Part shown: piece by piece, positions 16,745 to 22,201 of the stretch
How positions within the stretch are numbered: position 1 is the first letter of the stretch
Layout: every line of letters starts with the position of its first letter
Assembly: GCA_964625615.1 (NCBI GenBank)
Contig: CAZVDU010000065.1
Location: forward strand, 1-22,201
Direction: 5' to 3'
Length of the DNA stretch: 22,201 nt
Source: M269 sp964625615
GTDB lineage: Bacteria; Pseudomonadota; Gammaproteobacteria; Enterobacterales; Alteromonadaceae
The notes under the pieces: model-generated
The model's input: only the letters and a program-made list of their open reading frames with translations
Databases searched by the model: none
Told to the model about the DNA's origin: nothing
Made by a program: the position numbers and the translations under genes

Positions 16745-16753
16745 TGGTATAAT
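16745..16753 (+). promoter_or_regulatory. Extended -10 promoter of dinB
   Basis: TGGTATAAT is a perfect extended -10 (TGnTATAAT), 41 bases before the GTG start of dinB. The -35 region is poor, which extended -10 promoters tolerate. No CTGT-N8-ACAG LexA operator overlaps it. Confidence 0.65.
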
Positions 16754-16794
16754 GTCTGTTCCTGTTTCAATAATTTTACTGACTAAGTCTATCT

Positions 16795-17880
16795 GTGTCT
16801 GAAAACGAACCTACCAGAAAGTTTATCCATATTGATATGGATTGTTTCTATGCAGCGGTAGAAATGCGAGACAACCCGCAGTTAAAAGATATCCCCATTG
16901 CTATTGGTGGCAGTGCTGATCGTCGCGGTGTTATCTCTACCTGTAATTATCCAGCAAGACGATTTGGTGTGCGTTCTGCGATGGCGACGGGCCATGCGCT
17001 TAAATTATGTCCAAACCTGACGCTTTTACCTGGGCGTATGGAATTGTATGTTGAGACGTCTCAGCAGATCCGACAAATCTTTAAACGTTATACTGACAAA
17101 ATAGAGCCGTTATCTTTAGATGAAGCTTATTTGGATGTTTCTGAAACGACACTGTTTGGTGGTAGTGCGACTCTAATGGCAAAGGATATAAGGCGGGCAA
17201 TTGAAGAAGAAACGGGCTTAACGGCCTCGGCTGGGATTGCACCCATTAAGTTTGTCGCCAAAATAGCCAGCGACGAAAACAAACCCAACGGTATGTGCGT
17301 GATCTCACCGACTAAGCTAGATGACTTTGTACGAGAGCTGCCTTTAGGGAAAATACCGGGTGTGGGTAAAGTCACGTTGCAAAAGTTAAACAACCTAGGG
17401 CTCTACACCTGTGAGGATGTGCGACATTACGAGCTTGAGCAACTGATTAAACGCTTTGGCAAATTTGGACCTGTAATTTGGCAGCGCAGTCATGGTATTG
17501 ACGAGCGAGGATTGAGTGTTGACCGCAAGCGTAAATCAGTTGGTGTTGAAAGAACACTTGCAGAAGATATTTATACTGAGCAAGCTTGTTGGGAAGTGAT
17601 CGAGCGATTGATTCCCAAGTTGGACCAACGGCTTGAAAAGTCGCAACCGGACAAACGTATTCATAATTTAGGTATAAAGCTCAAGTTTTCTGATTTTCAA
17701 CAAACGACTATAGAGCATAAGTGGCCAAAAATAGATTTAGCGCAATTCAAGTTATTGTTAACACAAGTGCTCACTAGACGATCGGGACGGGGAATTAGGC
17801 TGGTTGGATTACATGTCACTCTGCCTAGTGAATTACAATCCCTTCAATTGGAACTACCTCTTGAAGATGACAAAGAATGA
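16795..17880 (+). CDS. dinB: DNA polymerase IV
   Basis: A Y-family translesion polymerase of 361 residues with GTG start and weak ribosome binding site. Catalytic acids are Asp14 in IHIDMDCFYAAVEM and Asp109-Glu110 in PLSLDEAYLD. The steric-gate position of E. coli DinB (Phe13) is Tyr19 here, a common alternative. RRGVISTCNYPARRFGVRS (finger region), KIPGVGKVTLQKL (helix-hairpin-helix) and RKSVGVERTLAEDI (little-finger entry) follow the E. coli order closely. The end, LQLELPLED, resembles the beta-clamp binding motif QLxLxL. Unlike E. coli, no LexA box is seen, so SOS control is not evident. It lies between topB and a DUF1653 gene, with no overlap. Confidence 0.97.
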   Translation: MSENEPTRKFIHIDMDCFYAAVEMRDNPQLKDIPIAIGGSADRRGVISTCNYPARRFGVRSAMATGHALKLCPNLTLLPGRMELYVETSQQIRQIFKRYTDKIEPLSLDEAYLDVSETTLFGGSATLMAKDIRRAIEEETGLTASAGIAPIKFVAKIASDENKPNGMCVISPTKLDDFVRELPLGKIPGVGKVTLQKLNNLGLYTCEDVRHYELEQLIKRFGKFGPVIWQRSHGIDERGLSVDRKRKSVGVERTLAEDIYTEQACWEVIERLIPKLDQRLEKSQPDKRIHNLGIKLKFSDFQQTTIEHKWPKIDLAQFKLLLTQVLTRRSGRGIRLVGLHVTLPSELQSLQLELPLEDDKE

Positions 17881-17917
17881 TCAGGGTAAGACTGAAAACA
17901 TTAAATAGGGAAAAACT

Positions 17918-18127
17918 ATGACATTAAAAGTCGGTAAATATCGTCATTACAAAGGTAATGATTACGAAGTTATTGGTGTAGCAACGCACTCAGAAGATGA
18001 AAACCTGTTAGTCGTCTATCGTCCACTGTATGGCGAGATGGACTTGTGGGTAAGGCCGCTTGAAATGTTTACCGAATCCGTTTTTATTGATGGGAAAAGT
18101 GTTCAGCGTTTCACTTATATTGAATAA
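17918..18127 (+). CDS. DUF1653 domain protein
   Basis: A 69-residue single-domain protein. The pattern VGKYRHYKGNDYEVIGVA, then VVYRPLYGEMDLWVRPLEMF and RFTYIE at the end, is typical of DUF1653, a small beta-rich domain of unknown function. AGGG lies seven bases before the ATG. It follows dinB by 37 bases, so cotranscription from the dinB promoter is plausible. No membrane segment, signal peptide or catalytic motif is visible. Confidence 0.9.
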   Translation: MTLKVGKYRHYKGNDYEVIGVATHSEDENLLVVYRPLYGEMDLWVRPLEMFTESVFIDGKSVQRFTYIE

Positions 18128-18167
18128 GTGCGATTGTTTAAGTTTTTGAAAAGTAAAGATTTATAGT

Positions 18168-18221
18168 AAGTGACGTATTGCTGTCGTGTGTCAGAACAGT
18201 GACTGACGTCCAAGTGACGTC
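18168..18221. promoter_or_regulatory. Three helically phased TGACGT repeats
   Basis: TGACGT occurs at 18171-18176, 18204-18209 and 18215-18220. The first and third are within the nonamer AAGTGACGT. Spacings are 33 and 11 bases, near-integral turns of the helix, so all three face one side. Two extend to the palindrome GACGTC. They lie 54 to 104 bases before the gene at 18275, the first of a pair that includes an XRE-type DNA-binding protein, so an operator for that protein is inferred. Confidence 0.45.
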
Positions 18222-18274
18222 GATTTCCGATCAATGCAATGCCATGCTGGCGTCGTCTACTTAGGAGTAATAAA

Positions 18275-18673
18275 ATGACGGACAACAATATCACTTATAA
18301 ACAAAAAGCTTTCCCCTATTGGCGCACTAAATTTATCAGTTACTTTGATATAGGTGCACACACTATCCAAGTGGATTTGTCGACGATCAATGCCAGAGAA
18401 AGCGTTTTTGTTGATGATGTATTAGTCTCCAAGATCAGGAATATGGGGGATAAATCAACACATCGCTTTGAAATTGATAATGAGCAGTTTGAAGTTCTCG
18501 TTGATATCAAAAGTACCTTTGTTGGCCCTATTGATATCACGTTAAGAAAAGATGGCGCTGATATCGACGGAGATCACTGGGTATTTCCCTATAGCCGACC
18601 TGGTACAATTGTTGGTCTTCTGTGTGCAGCAGCAGGCTTTACCGCTGCTATTCTCTTTAATACAGTCTTTTAG
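18275..18673 (+). CDS. Unrecognised tail-anchored membrane protein
   Basis: The frame extends back to 18239, but ATG 18275 is clearly the start because AGGAG lies seven bases upstream. The 132-residue protein has no signal peptide. Residues 1-105 are polar and predicted beta-rich (for example FDIGAHTIQVDLST and GPIDITLRKDGADI). Residues about 107-131 form one membrane helix (GTIVGLLCAAAGFTAAILF), so the main domain is probably cytoplasmic with the C-terminus in the membrane. I recognise no family. The next gene, an XRE-type protein with the same tail-anchored topology, starts 11 bases after the stop, and its Shine-Dalgarno overlaps this stop codon. The pair is probably translated together and may act together. 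Confidence 0.85.
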   Translation: MTDNNITYKQKAFPYWRTKFISYFDIGAHTIQVDLSTINARESVFVDDVLVSKIRNMGDKSTHRFEIDNEQFEVLVDIKSTFVGPIDITLRKDGADIDGDHWVFPYSRPGTIVGLLCAAAGFTAAILFNTVF

Positions 18674-18684
18674 GGTTCGCTTAT

Positions 18685-18993
18685 ATGGATCTAAATGCGT
18701 CTGAAATTAGGGAAAAGCGCAATAAGAATGGTTGGACACAGCAACAGTTAGCGGACATTAGTAACTTAAGCTTACGAACCATTCAACGGGTAGAATTGAA
18801 TGGTGTGGGCTCTTTAGAGACGAGCAAATCACTCGCTGTAGCATTTGACGTGGATAGGGAGCTATTGCTTGTTATTCCTGAGTCGAAAGAGGCTAGAAAG
18901 AAAGCCTACCAACAAGTGCCTGCGTATTTCTTAGTGCTAAGCTTTATTTTTGGAGTGTCGGTTGGTGTTCTAGCGTTGAGAATATTCAATTAG
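18685..18993 (+). CDS. Membrane-tethered XRE-type DNA-binding protein
   Basis: A 102-residue protein. Residues 7-60 are an XRE/Cro-type helix-turn-helix: IREKRNKNGWTQQQLADIS, then LSLRTIQRVE as the recognition region. Residues about 79-99 are one hydrophobic helix (AYFLVLSFIFGVSVGVLAL), so the DNA-binding part faces the cytoplasm while the C-terminus is held in the inner membrane. No ligand domain is present. The start is ATG 18685 with AGGG overlapping the preceding stop. Similar membrane-tethered XRE proteins often control their own operon together with a partner protein; here the partner is the gene just upstream and the phased TGACGT repeats are a candidate operator. A strong terminator follows, so this two-gene unit is complete. 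Confidence 0.88.
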   Translation: MDLNASEIREKRNKNGWTQQQLADISNLSLRTIQRVELNGVGSLETSKSLAVAFDVDRELLLVIPESKEARKKAYQQVPAYFLVLSFIFGVSVGVLALRIFN

Positions 18994-19003
18994 TGCCGTA
19001 ATC

Positions 19004-19052
19004 AAGGTATAGCTACCCAACGTTTTACGAAACCTTGGTAGCTATACTTTTT
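19004..19052 (+). terminator. Terminator after the membrane-tethered XRE operon
   Basis: GTATAGCTACC (19007-19017) pairs perfectly with GGTAGCTATAC (19037-19047), extended by AAG against TTT at the base. A 19-base loop separates the arms and five T follow at 19048-19052. It may also stop leftward transcription of the VOC gene in the reverse sense, but the T tract favours the plus strand. Confidence 0.8.
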
Positions 19053-19059
19053 ATCCTGA

Positions 19060-19482
19060 TTATGCTTTTTTAAATAGCACTTCTGGATTCATCATGGTTT
19101 TGATTTCAAGCACATTGCCATTGGTATCTTCAATGAAAAATGTCTCTTGTTCGAATTCAGTGCCTATAAAGCGGCGGTAAGGTTTATCAAGATAATCGAA
19201 GGTTTCTGAGGCTTCAATTCTGCCTTTTAACGCTTGGAATACGTCTTCTGTTAAATGAACACCGAAGTGAGGTACTGCGACAGCACCCATATCAACGTCA
19301 TGCCTTACTTTGGGTAATTGTTCTTTACTCTCATGAAGTGTTAATTCATTACCCCAAAAATCGATATCGACCCAACGACCTTCTTCGTTATTACCTGTTT
19401 TACAGCCTAATAAATCACAGTAAAAGGTTTTAGCAACTTCTAAACTGCCCGCAGGAACAGCAAAATGAAAACAATTAGACAT
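19060..19482 (-). CDS. VOC-fold (glyoxalase/bleomycin-resistance-like) protein
   Basis: A 140-residue soluble protein with the two beta-alpha-beta-beta-beta modules of the vicinal-oxygen-chelate fold. Module one is FHFAVPAGSLEVAKTFYCDLLGC to NELTLHES. Module two is PHFGVHLTEDVFQALKGRI to ETFFIEDTNGNVLEIKT. Likely metal ligands are His6, a His in HFGVH (72 or 76) and Glu126, the usual positions. The substrate cannot be assigned; the family includes glyoxalases, dioxygenases and drug-binding proteins. AAAGGT lies six bases before the ATG. It stands alone, converging with the XRE operon. Confidence 0.88.
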   Translation of the reverse strand: MSNCFHFAVPAGSLEVAKTFYCDLLGCKTGNNEEGRWVDIDFWGNELTLHESKEQLPKVRHDVDMGAVAVPHFGVHLTEDVFQALKGRIEASETFDYLDKPYRRFIGTEFEQETFFIEDTNGNVLEIKTMMNPEVLFKKA

Positions 19483-19630
19483 AATATGACCTTTAGTTAA
19501 GTATTTTGTCTATTCTTCCATTTGTCCGAAGAAAATTCATCATAAAATCACCAAAATCGAACAATATTCTCATTTTCTGGAGGAACGATTTATAAACACG
19601 CTCGCTTTCTATGGGGCTGCAAGCACTCCG

Positions 19631-20332
19631 TTAAGCAAATAAGGCTGCCAGGAGCCCAATGATTCCGCCAAAAACACCACCCCAAACAACTAACCAGCCT
19701 AAATGCTCTTTGATCATATGTTGGATAATTTCCTTCACCGCTTGCGGTGTGAGTTCATCAAGGCGTTGTTCAACAATTTGGGAAACTTTTTGATGCAGAT
19801 CGGCTGAAACATCAGGTTGCTCCAATTGCTCCTCTACTGCAGATGAAAACTCAGGAGTTTGTGTCATGTTGACGATAGATTCACCCATCTTCTCGATAAA
19901 AGGTTGGCGCATTGGTTCTAATGCTTCTACACCGCCAAACATGCCAAGCATTTGTCCAAATGATGACGCTTTTATAACCTCGACGAGTGAATCAAAGGCG
20001 GGGGAAAGGTCGAGTTTTTGAATAACAGGTGACAAGTCCATCTTACTGGCTTGATTATTATCTGCTAATACGCGTTGGATATTTTCCTGATTGAAGAATT
20101 GTTCCATGATTAGGTTTCTAATCCCAATCTTGAAATCTTCGAAGTGCTCAGGGATAACACCAGACCCATAAAGGCCAGGTACTTTCTCAAATAACATATG
20201 AACAGCCAACCAGTTGGTTATTGCACCTGACAGGGCAAATAAGCCAATTGTTTTCACGATAGTATGCTCAGTAATAAAACCTATGATGACTAAAAGTAAT
20301 GCAAGGCTATTGGTTAATACGCTTTTATTCAA
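19631..20332 (-). CDS. DUF445 family inner-membrane protein
   Basis: A 233-residue protein. Helices are at about 5-22 and 25-47, the latter holding the family block GAITNWLAVHMLF, followed by GSGVIPEHF. A long polar, mainly helical middle (50-205) includes KMDLSPVIQKLDLSP and a VEQRLDELTPQAVKEIIQ segment. A final helix pair (212-232, WLVVWGGVFGGIIGLLAAL) returns to the membrane. The start is a TTG at 20332 with AGGA eight bases upstream; no ATG occurs until inside the DUF445 block, so the TTG is needed. Function of the family is not established. It is monocistronic on the minus strand, 148 bases from the VOC gene. Confidence 0.88.
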   Translation of the reverse strand: MNKSVLTNSLALLLVIIGFITEHTIVKTIGLFALSGAITNWLAVHMLFEKVPGLYGSGVIPEHFEDFKIGIRNLIMEQFFNQENIQRVLADNNQASKMDLSPVIQKLDLSPAFDSLVEVIKASSFGQMLGMFGGVEALEPMRQPFIEKMGESIVNMTQTPEFSSAVEEQLEQPDVSADLHQKVSQIVEQRLDELTPQAVKEIIQHMIKEHLGWLVVWGGVFGGIIGLLAALFA

Positions 20333-20535
20333 TTTTGGGTTCCTATGAGACGCATTTTGAGAGCGTTTATATCAATAAAAAGACAACTGTCAAGGCTATT
20401 TAAAGGAGCTTTTATTGTCCAGTAGAGTAAATTTAGTATTTTATTTAAGGATTAGTGTCGACGAGATGCTTTTCTTTGTTATAAAGTGGCTCTAAAGGTA
20501 AGTAAGCACAGAAAACTAAAATAAAGGAAAGAAAC

Positions 20536-21087
20536 ATGTCCATCCAAATCTCAATCGATATATCCGATCAGGATTTAGAGCACTTTCGTAAACTAATGAA
20601 TGAAGCCGTCGAAAAAGTCAGTGGATTAGATGAAAGTGCAATCATTACAAAGGCCATGGCGGCATGCGATGAAATGTCCAATGCAAACCTTCCTGACTTT
20701 GTCGCGAATAGGCTGGATTCATTAAGAACATTGGTTGAAATGGTACAAGACAAAGATTGGCAATTACCTGAAGAAGAGAAAGCTGATGTATTGAGTTCGC
20801 TAGCTTACTTTAGTGAACCTCAAGACCTTGTACCTGACGATATTCCCGTCCTAGGTTATCTTGACGACGCCATTATGATTGAATTGGTTATCCAAGATTT
20901 ATCACTCGACTTGAGTGCGTATAATGAATTTACAAGCTTCCGTAGTACTGAAGAAAGTCGTCGTGGTGGTGATGCTGGTGTGTCGAGAGAGTCATGGTTA
21001 GCCGGTAAACGTAAAGAAATACGTGGTAATTTACGCAGAAAGCGTGAGTCATCATCGCGCCGTCGTGTTTTTGGTCGTGTGTTCTAA
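20536..21087 (+). CDS. YkvA-like DUF1232 protein
   Basis: A 183-residue soluble protein. Residues 84-118 are the DUF1232 block: VLSSLAYFSEPQDLVPDDIPVLGYLDDA, with the typical P-x-D-x-(I/V)-P...GYLDD signature. The N-terminal 80 residues are helical and acidic. The C-terminus is unusually basic (KRKEIRGNLRRKRE, then RRRVFGRVF) and could bind nucleic acid or acidic lipid. AAAGGA lies seven bases before the ATG. The gene is isolated, and the family's role is unknown. Confidence 0.85.
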   Translation: MSIQISIDISDQDLEHFRKLMNEAVEKVSGLDESAIITKAMAACDEMSNANLPDFVANRLDSLRTLVEMVQDKDWQLPEEEKADVLSSLAYFSEPQDLVPDDIPVLGYLDDAIMIELVIQDLSLDLSAYNEFTSFRSTEESRRGGDAGVSRESWLAGKRKEIRGNLRRKRESSSRRRVFGRVF

Positions 21088-21130
21088 GGGCAACTGGCTT
21101 TTTACACCTGACGCTATTAAAGTTAATCAT

Positions 21131-21168
21131 ACGCATGTCGAGTAATAATCGAAGTTTGACATGCGTTT
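21131..21168. terminator. Possible shared terminator of convergent genes
   Basis: ACGCATGTC (21131-21139) pairs with GACATGCGT (21158-21166), loop of 18 bases, followed by only TTTG. It lies between the convergent genes at 20536-21087 and 21173-21493. The T tract is weak, so confidence is moderate. Confidence 0.45.
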
Positions 21169-21172
21169 GTAC

Positions 21173-21493
21173 TTACCTTCTGTAGGTACTTCTTCTTTTC
21201 AAATGCTTTCTGTTACACGTTCTAATAATAGTGTCTGCGGCAAAGCCGCTCTCTACACCCTGTAAGTTTTCGAGTAAACAGTAATTGTATTTCACCTCTG
21301 ATTTTCTGAGAAAATTAGGTTTTTCATACGTAGCCTGGCAGGTTGTGCGGATCAGTATAGAGACTCTATCGAGCTTGGCGGCTTTTAAGTAAGTCAATAA
21401 ACAGTCATCGATGGCTTCGTTTCTGCGTTGCGCCTCAACAGGAGCTGATGGGGTGGATAGTATGATTAAAATCATGAGCAATATAAGTGGCAT
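21173..21493 (-). CDS. Small secreted four-cysteine protein
   Basis: A 106-residue protein with signal peptide (MPLILLMILIILSTPSAPVEA, cleaved after VEA). The mature part has four cysteines: DDCLL, TTCQA, NYCLL and RTCNR, likely two disulfides in the periplasm. Around them it is helical (LTYLKAAKLDRVSILIR, then NLQGVESGFAADTIIRTC). The spacing recalls the four-cysteine protein family named after Vibrio fischeri VF_A0006, but I am not certain of this. AAGGAAA lies about five bases before the ATG. The gene is divergent from the TonB-dependent receptor gene. No function can be given. Confidence 0.75.
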   Translation of the reverse strand: MPLILLMILIILSTPSAPVEAQRRNEAIDDCLLTYLKAAKLDRVSILIRTTCQATYEKPNFLRKSEVKYNYCLLENLQGVESGFAADTIIRTCNRKHLKRRSTYRR

Positions 21494-21633
21494 AGCGTTT
21501 CCTTTTCCTTTTTATCTAAAAATAGTCATTGCAGGCTTAATCTTTACTGAACCTGATCAGCTTTTTTGTTAATGCTCTGGAGAGAAAATAGATTTTTGTA
21601 AGTGTGATACGAAGGAAGATGAAAAATATTAAT

Positions 21634-21652
21634 GTAAATGATATTGATTCTC
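21634..21652 (+). promoter_or_regulatory. Fur box upstream of the siderophore receptor
   Basis: GTAAATGATATTGATTCTC matches 14 of 19 positions of the Fur consensus GATAATGATAATCATTATC by hand alignment. It lies 52 bases before the receptor start, the usual position for iron repression. Confidence 0.7.
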
Positions 21653-21704
21653 AATTAGATTGGATGTAAGATTTCTGCGTTTTCAATTAACAGGAATAAG
21701 AACG

Positions 21705-22201
21705 TTGAGATTGTTAAAAGTATCTGCAGCTGTTGCATTTGCATTAATGACACAAGGTATGGCGTATGCCAGTGAAGCTGAAGCCGTTGCAGCAGTAGCT
21801 GCTGAGAGCGATTCTGAAGATATTGAGCGTCTTACAGTTACCGGGCGCGTCCTATATACCGACCAGGTTACTGCATTAAAGACACCCACGCCGATTATTG
21901 ATGTGCCTCAGTCGTTGTCTATTACGACTGCTGAAGAAATTGTCAAGCAAGGTTTTGATAGTATTGGTGATATCGTTTTATATACGCCTGGTGTGACACA
22001 ATCTCAAGGTGAAGGTCACCGTGATGCCGTTGTTATTCGTGGTGTTCGCTCAACCGCGGACTTCTTTATCGATGGCGTTCGTGATGATGTTCAATACTAC
22101 CGTTCACTATACAATCTAGAGCAAGTCGAAGTACTTCGAGGCCCGAATGCGCTCTTCTTTGGGCGTGGTGGTACAGGTGGTATCATCAATCGTGTGACTA
22201 A
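21705..22201 (+). CDS. TonB-dependent siderophore receptor, 5' part
   Basis: The gene runs off the window after 165 full codons. TTG 21705 is the start: AGGA lies nine bases upstream and the product begins RLLKVSAAVAFALMTQGMAYA, a signal peptide cleaved after AYA. Residues about 40-48 (DIERLTVTGR) hold the usual TonB-box area. The plug domain follows: VPQSLSITTAEEIVKQGFDS, VLYTPGVTQ, DAVVIRGVRST, FIDGVRDDVQYYR, LEQVEVLRGPNALFFGRGG and GGIINRVTK. This plug pattern, with GRGGTGGIINRVTK, is characteristic of catecholate-type siderophore receptors such as Fiu. The substrate is not assignable from this part alone. Iron repression through the Fur box is expected. Confidence 0.93.
   Translation, partial: MRLLKVSAAVAFALMTQGMAYASEAEAVAAVAAESDSEDIERLTVTGRVLYTDQVTALKTPTPIIDVPQSLSITTAEEIVKQGFDSIGDIVLYTPGVTQSQGEGHRDAVVIRGVRSTADFFIDGVRDDVQYYRSLYNLEQVEVLRGPNALFFGRGGTGGIINRVT

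Noticed and set aside
16754..16794. CTGT sequence between the dinB promoter and start as a possible LexA half-site
   Set aside because: No ACAG at the right spacing on either strand, so it is not an SOS operator.
21619..21669. Sixteen-codon frame upstream of the receptor (MKNINVNDIDSQLDWM)
   Set aside because: It overlaps the Fur box, and its AGGA is too close to the ATG. Likely chance, though a leader peptide cannot be fully excluded.
1..22201. CRISPR arrays, tRNA or rRNA genes, riboswitches, prophage genes
   Set aside because: No regularly spaced short repeats, no cloverleaf or rRNA-like sequence, and no phage structural or integrase genes were recognised by reading.

Overview
The window looks like chromosomal DNA of a marine gammaproteobacterium, most likely from the Alteromonadales. 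The topoisomerase III and DNA polymerase IV proteins are close in length and motif order to the E. coli enzymes. The rest is typical of that group: many lipoproteins, DUF1800/DUF1501 and DUF3570/DUF4266 pairs, a siderophore receptor, and moderate to low GC with very AT-rich spacers. This placement is from memory of the families, not from a search. No tRNA, rRNA, CRISPR array or intact insertion sequence was seen.

Layout. Positions 1-1046 hold the 3' end of an unrecognised gene, its terminator, and a decayed second copy of the same 3' end. Positions 1047-4805 (minus) encode a 1252-residue lipoprotein with a short collagen-like stretch and three tandem copies of a domain of about 380 residues. 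A 940-base AT-rich gap follows, with a possible IS3-type transposase relic. Positions 5746-8508 (minus) are a tightly coupled four-gene operon: TlpA-like thioredoxin, DUF4266 mini-lipoprotein, DUF3570 protein, and ApbE-like FAD:protein FMN transferase. Positions 8943-12029 (plus) carry a DUF1800 lipoprotein followed by a DUF1501 protein with a Tat signal. Positions 12080-14777 carry an unrecognised lipoprotein (minus), an interrupted small ORF, a short AsmA-like protein and a secreted protein.

Positions 14805-18127 (plus) hold topB, dinB and a DUF1653 gene. Positions 18275-18993 (plus) hold two small proteins, each with one C-terminal membrane segment, the second being an XRE-type DNA-binding protein; phased TGACGT repeats lie upstream. 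Positions 19060-20332 (minus) hold a VOC-fold protein and a DUF445 membrane protein. Positions 20536-21087 (plus) encode a YkvA-like DUF1232 protein and 21173-21493 (minus) a small secreted four-cysteine protein. The window ends in the first 165 codons of a TonB-dependent siderophore receptor behind a good Fur-box match.

The most interesting unit is the 5746-8508 operon. All four products are predicted to be in the envelope. It pairs a thiol-redox protein with a flavin-attaching enzyme, and the DUF3570 protein carries an E-R-L-S-G-A-S sequence resembling the site ApbE enzymes modify. A flavin- and thiol-based envelope redox system is a reasonable but untested reading. The second point of interest is the membrane-tethered XRE pair with its helically phased repeats.
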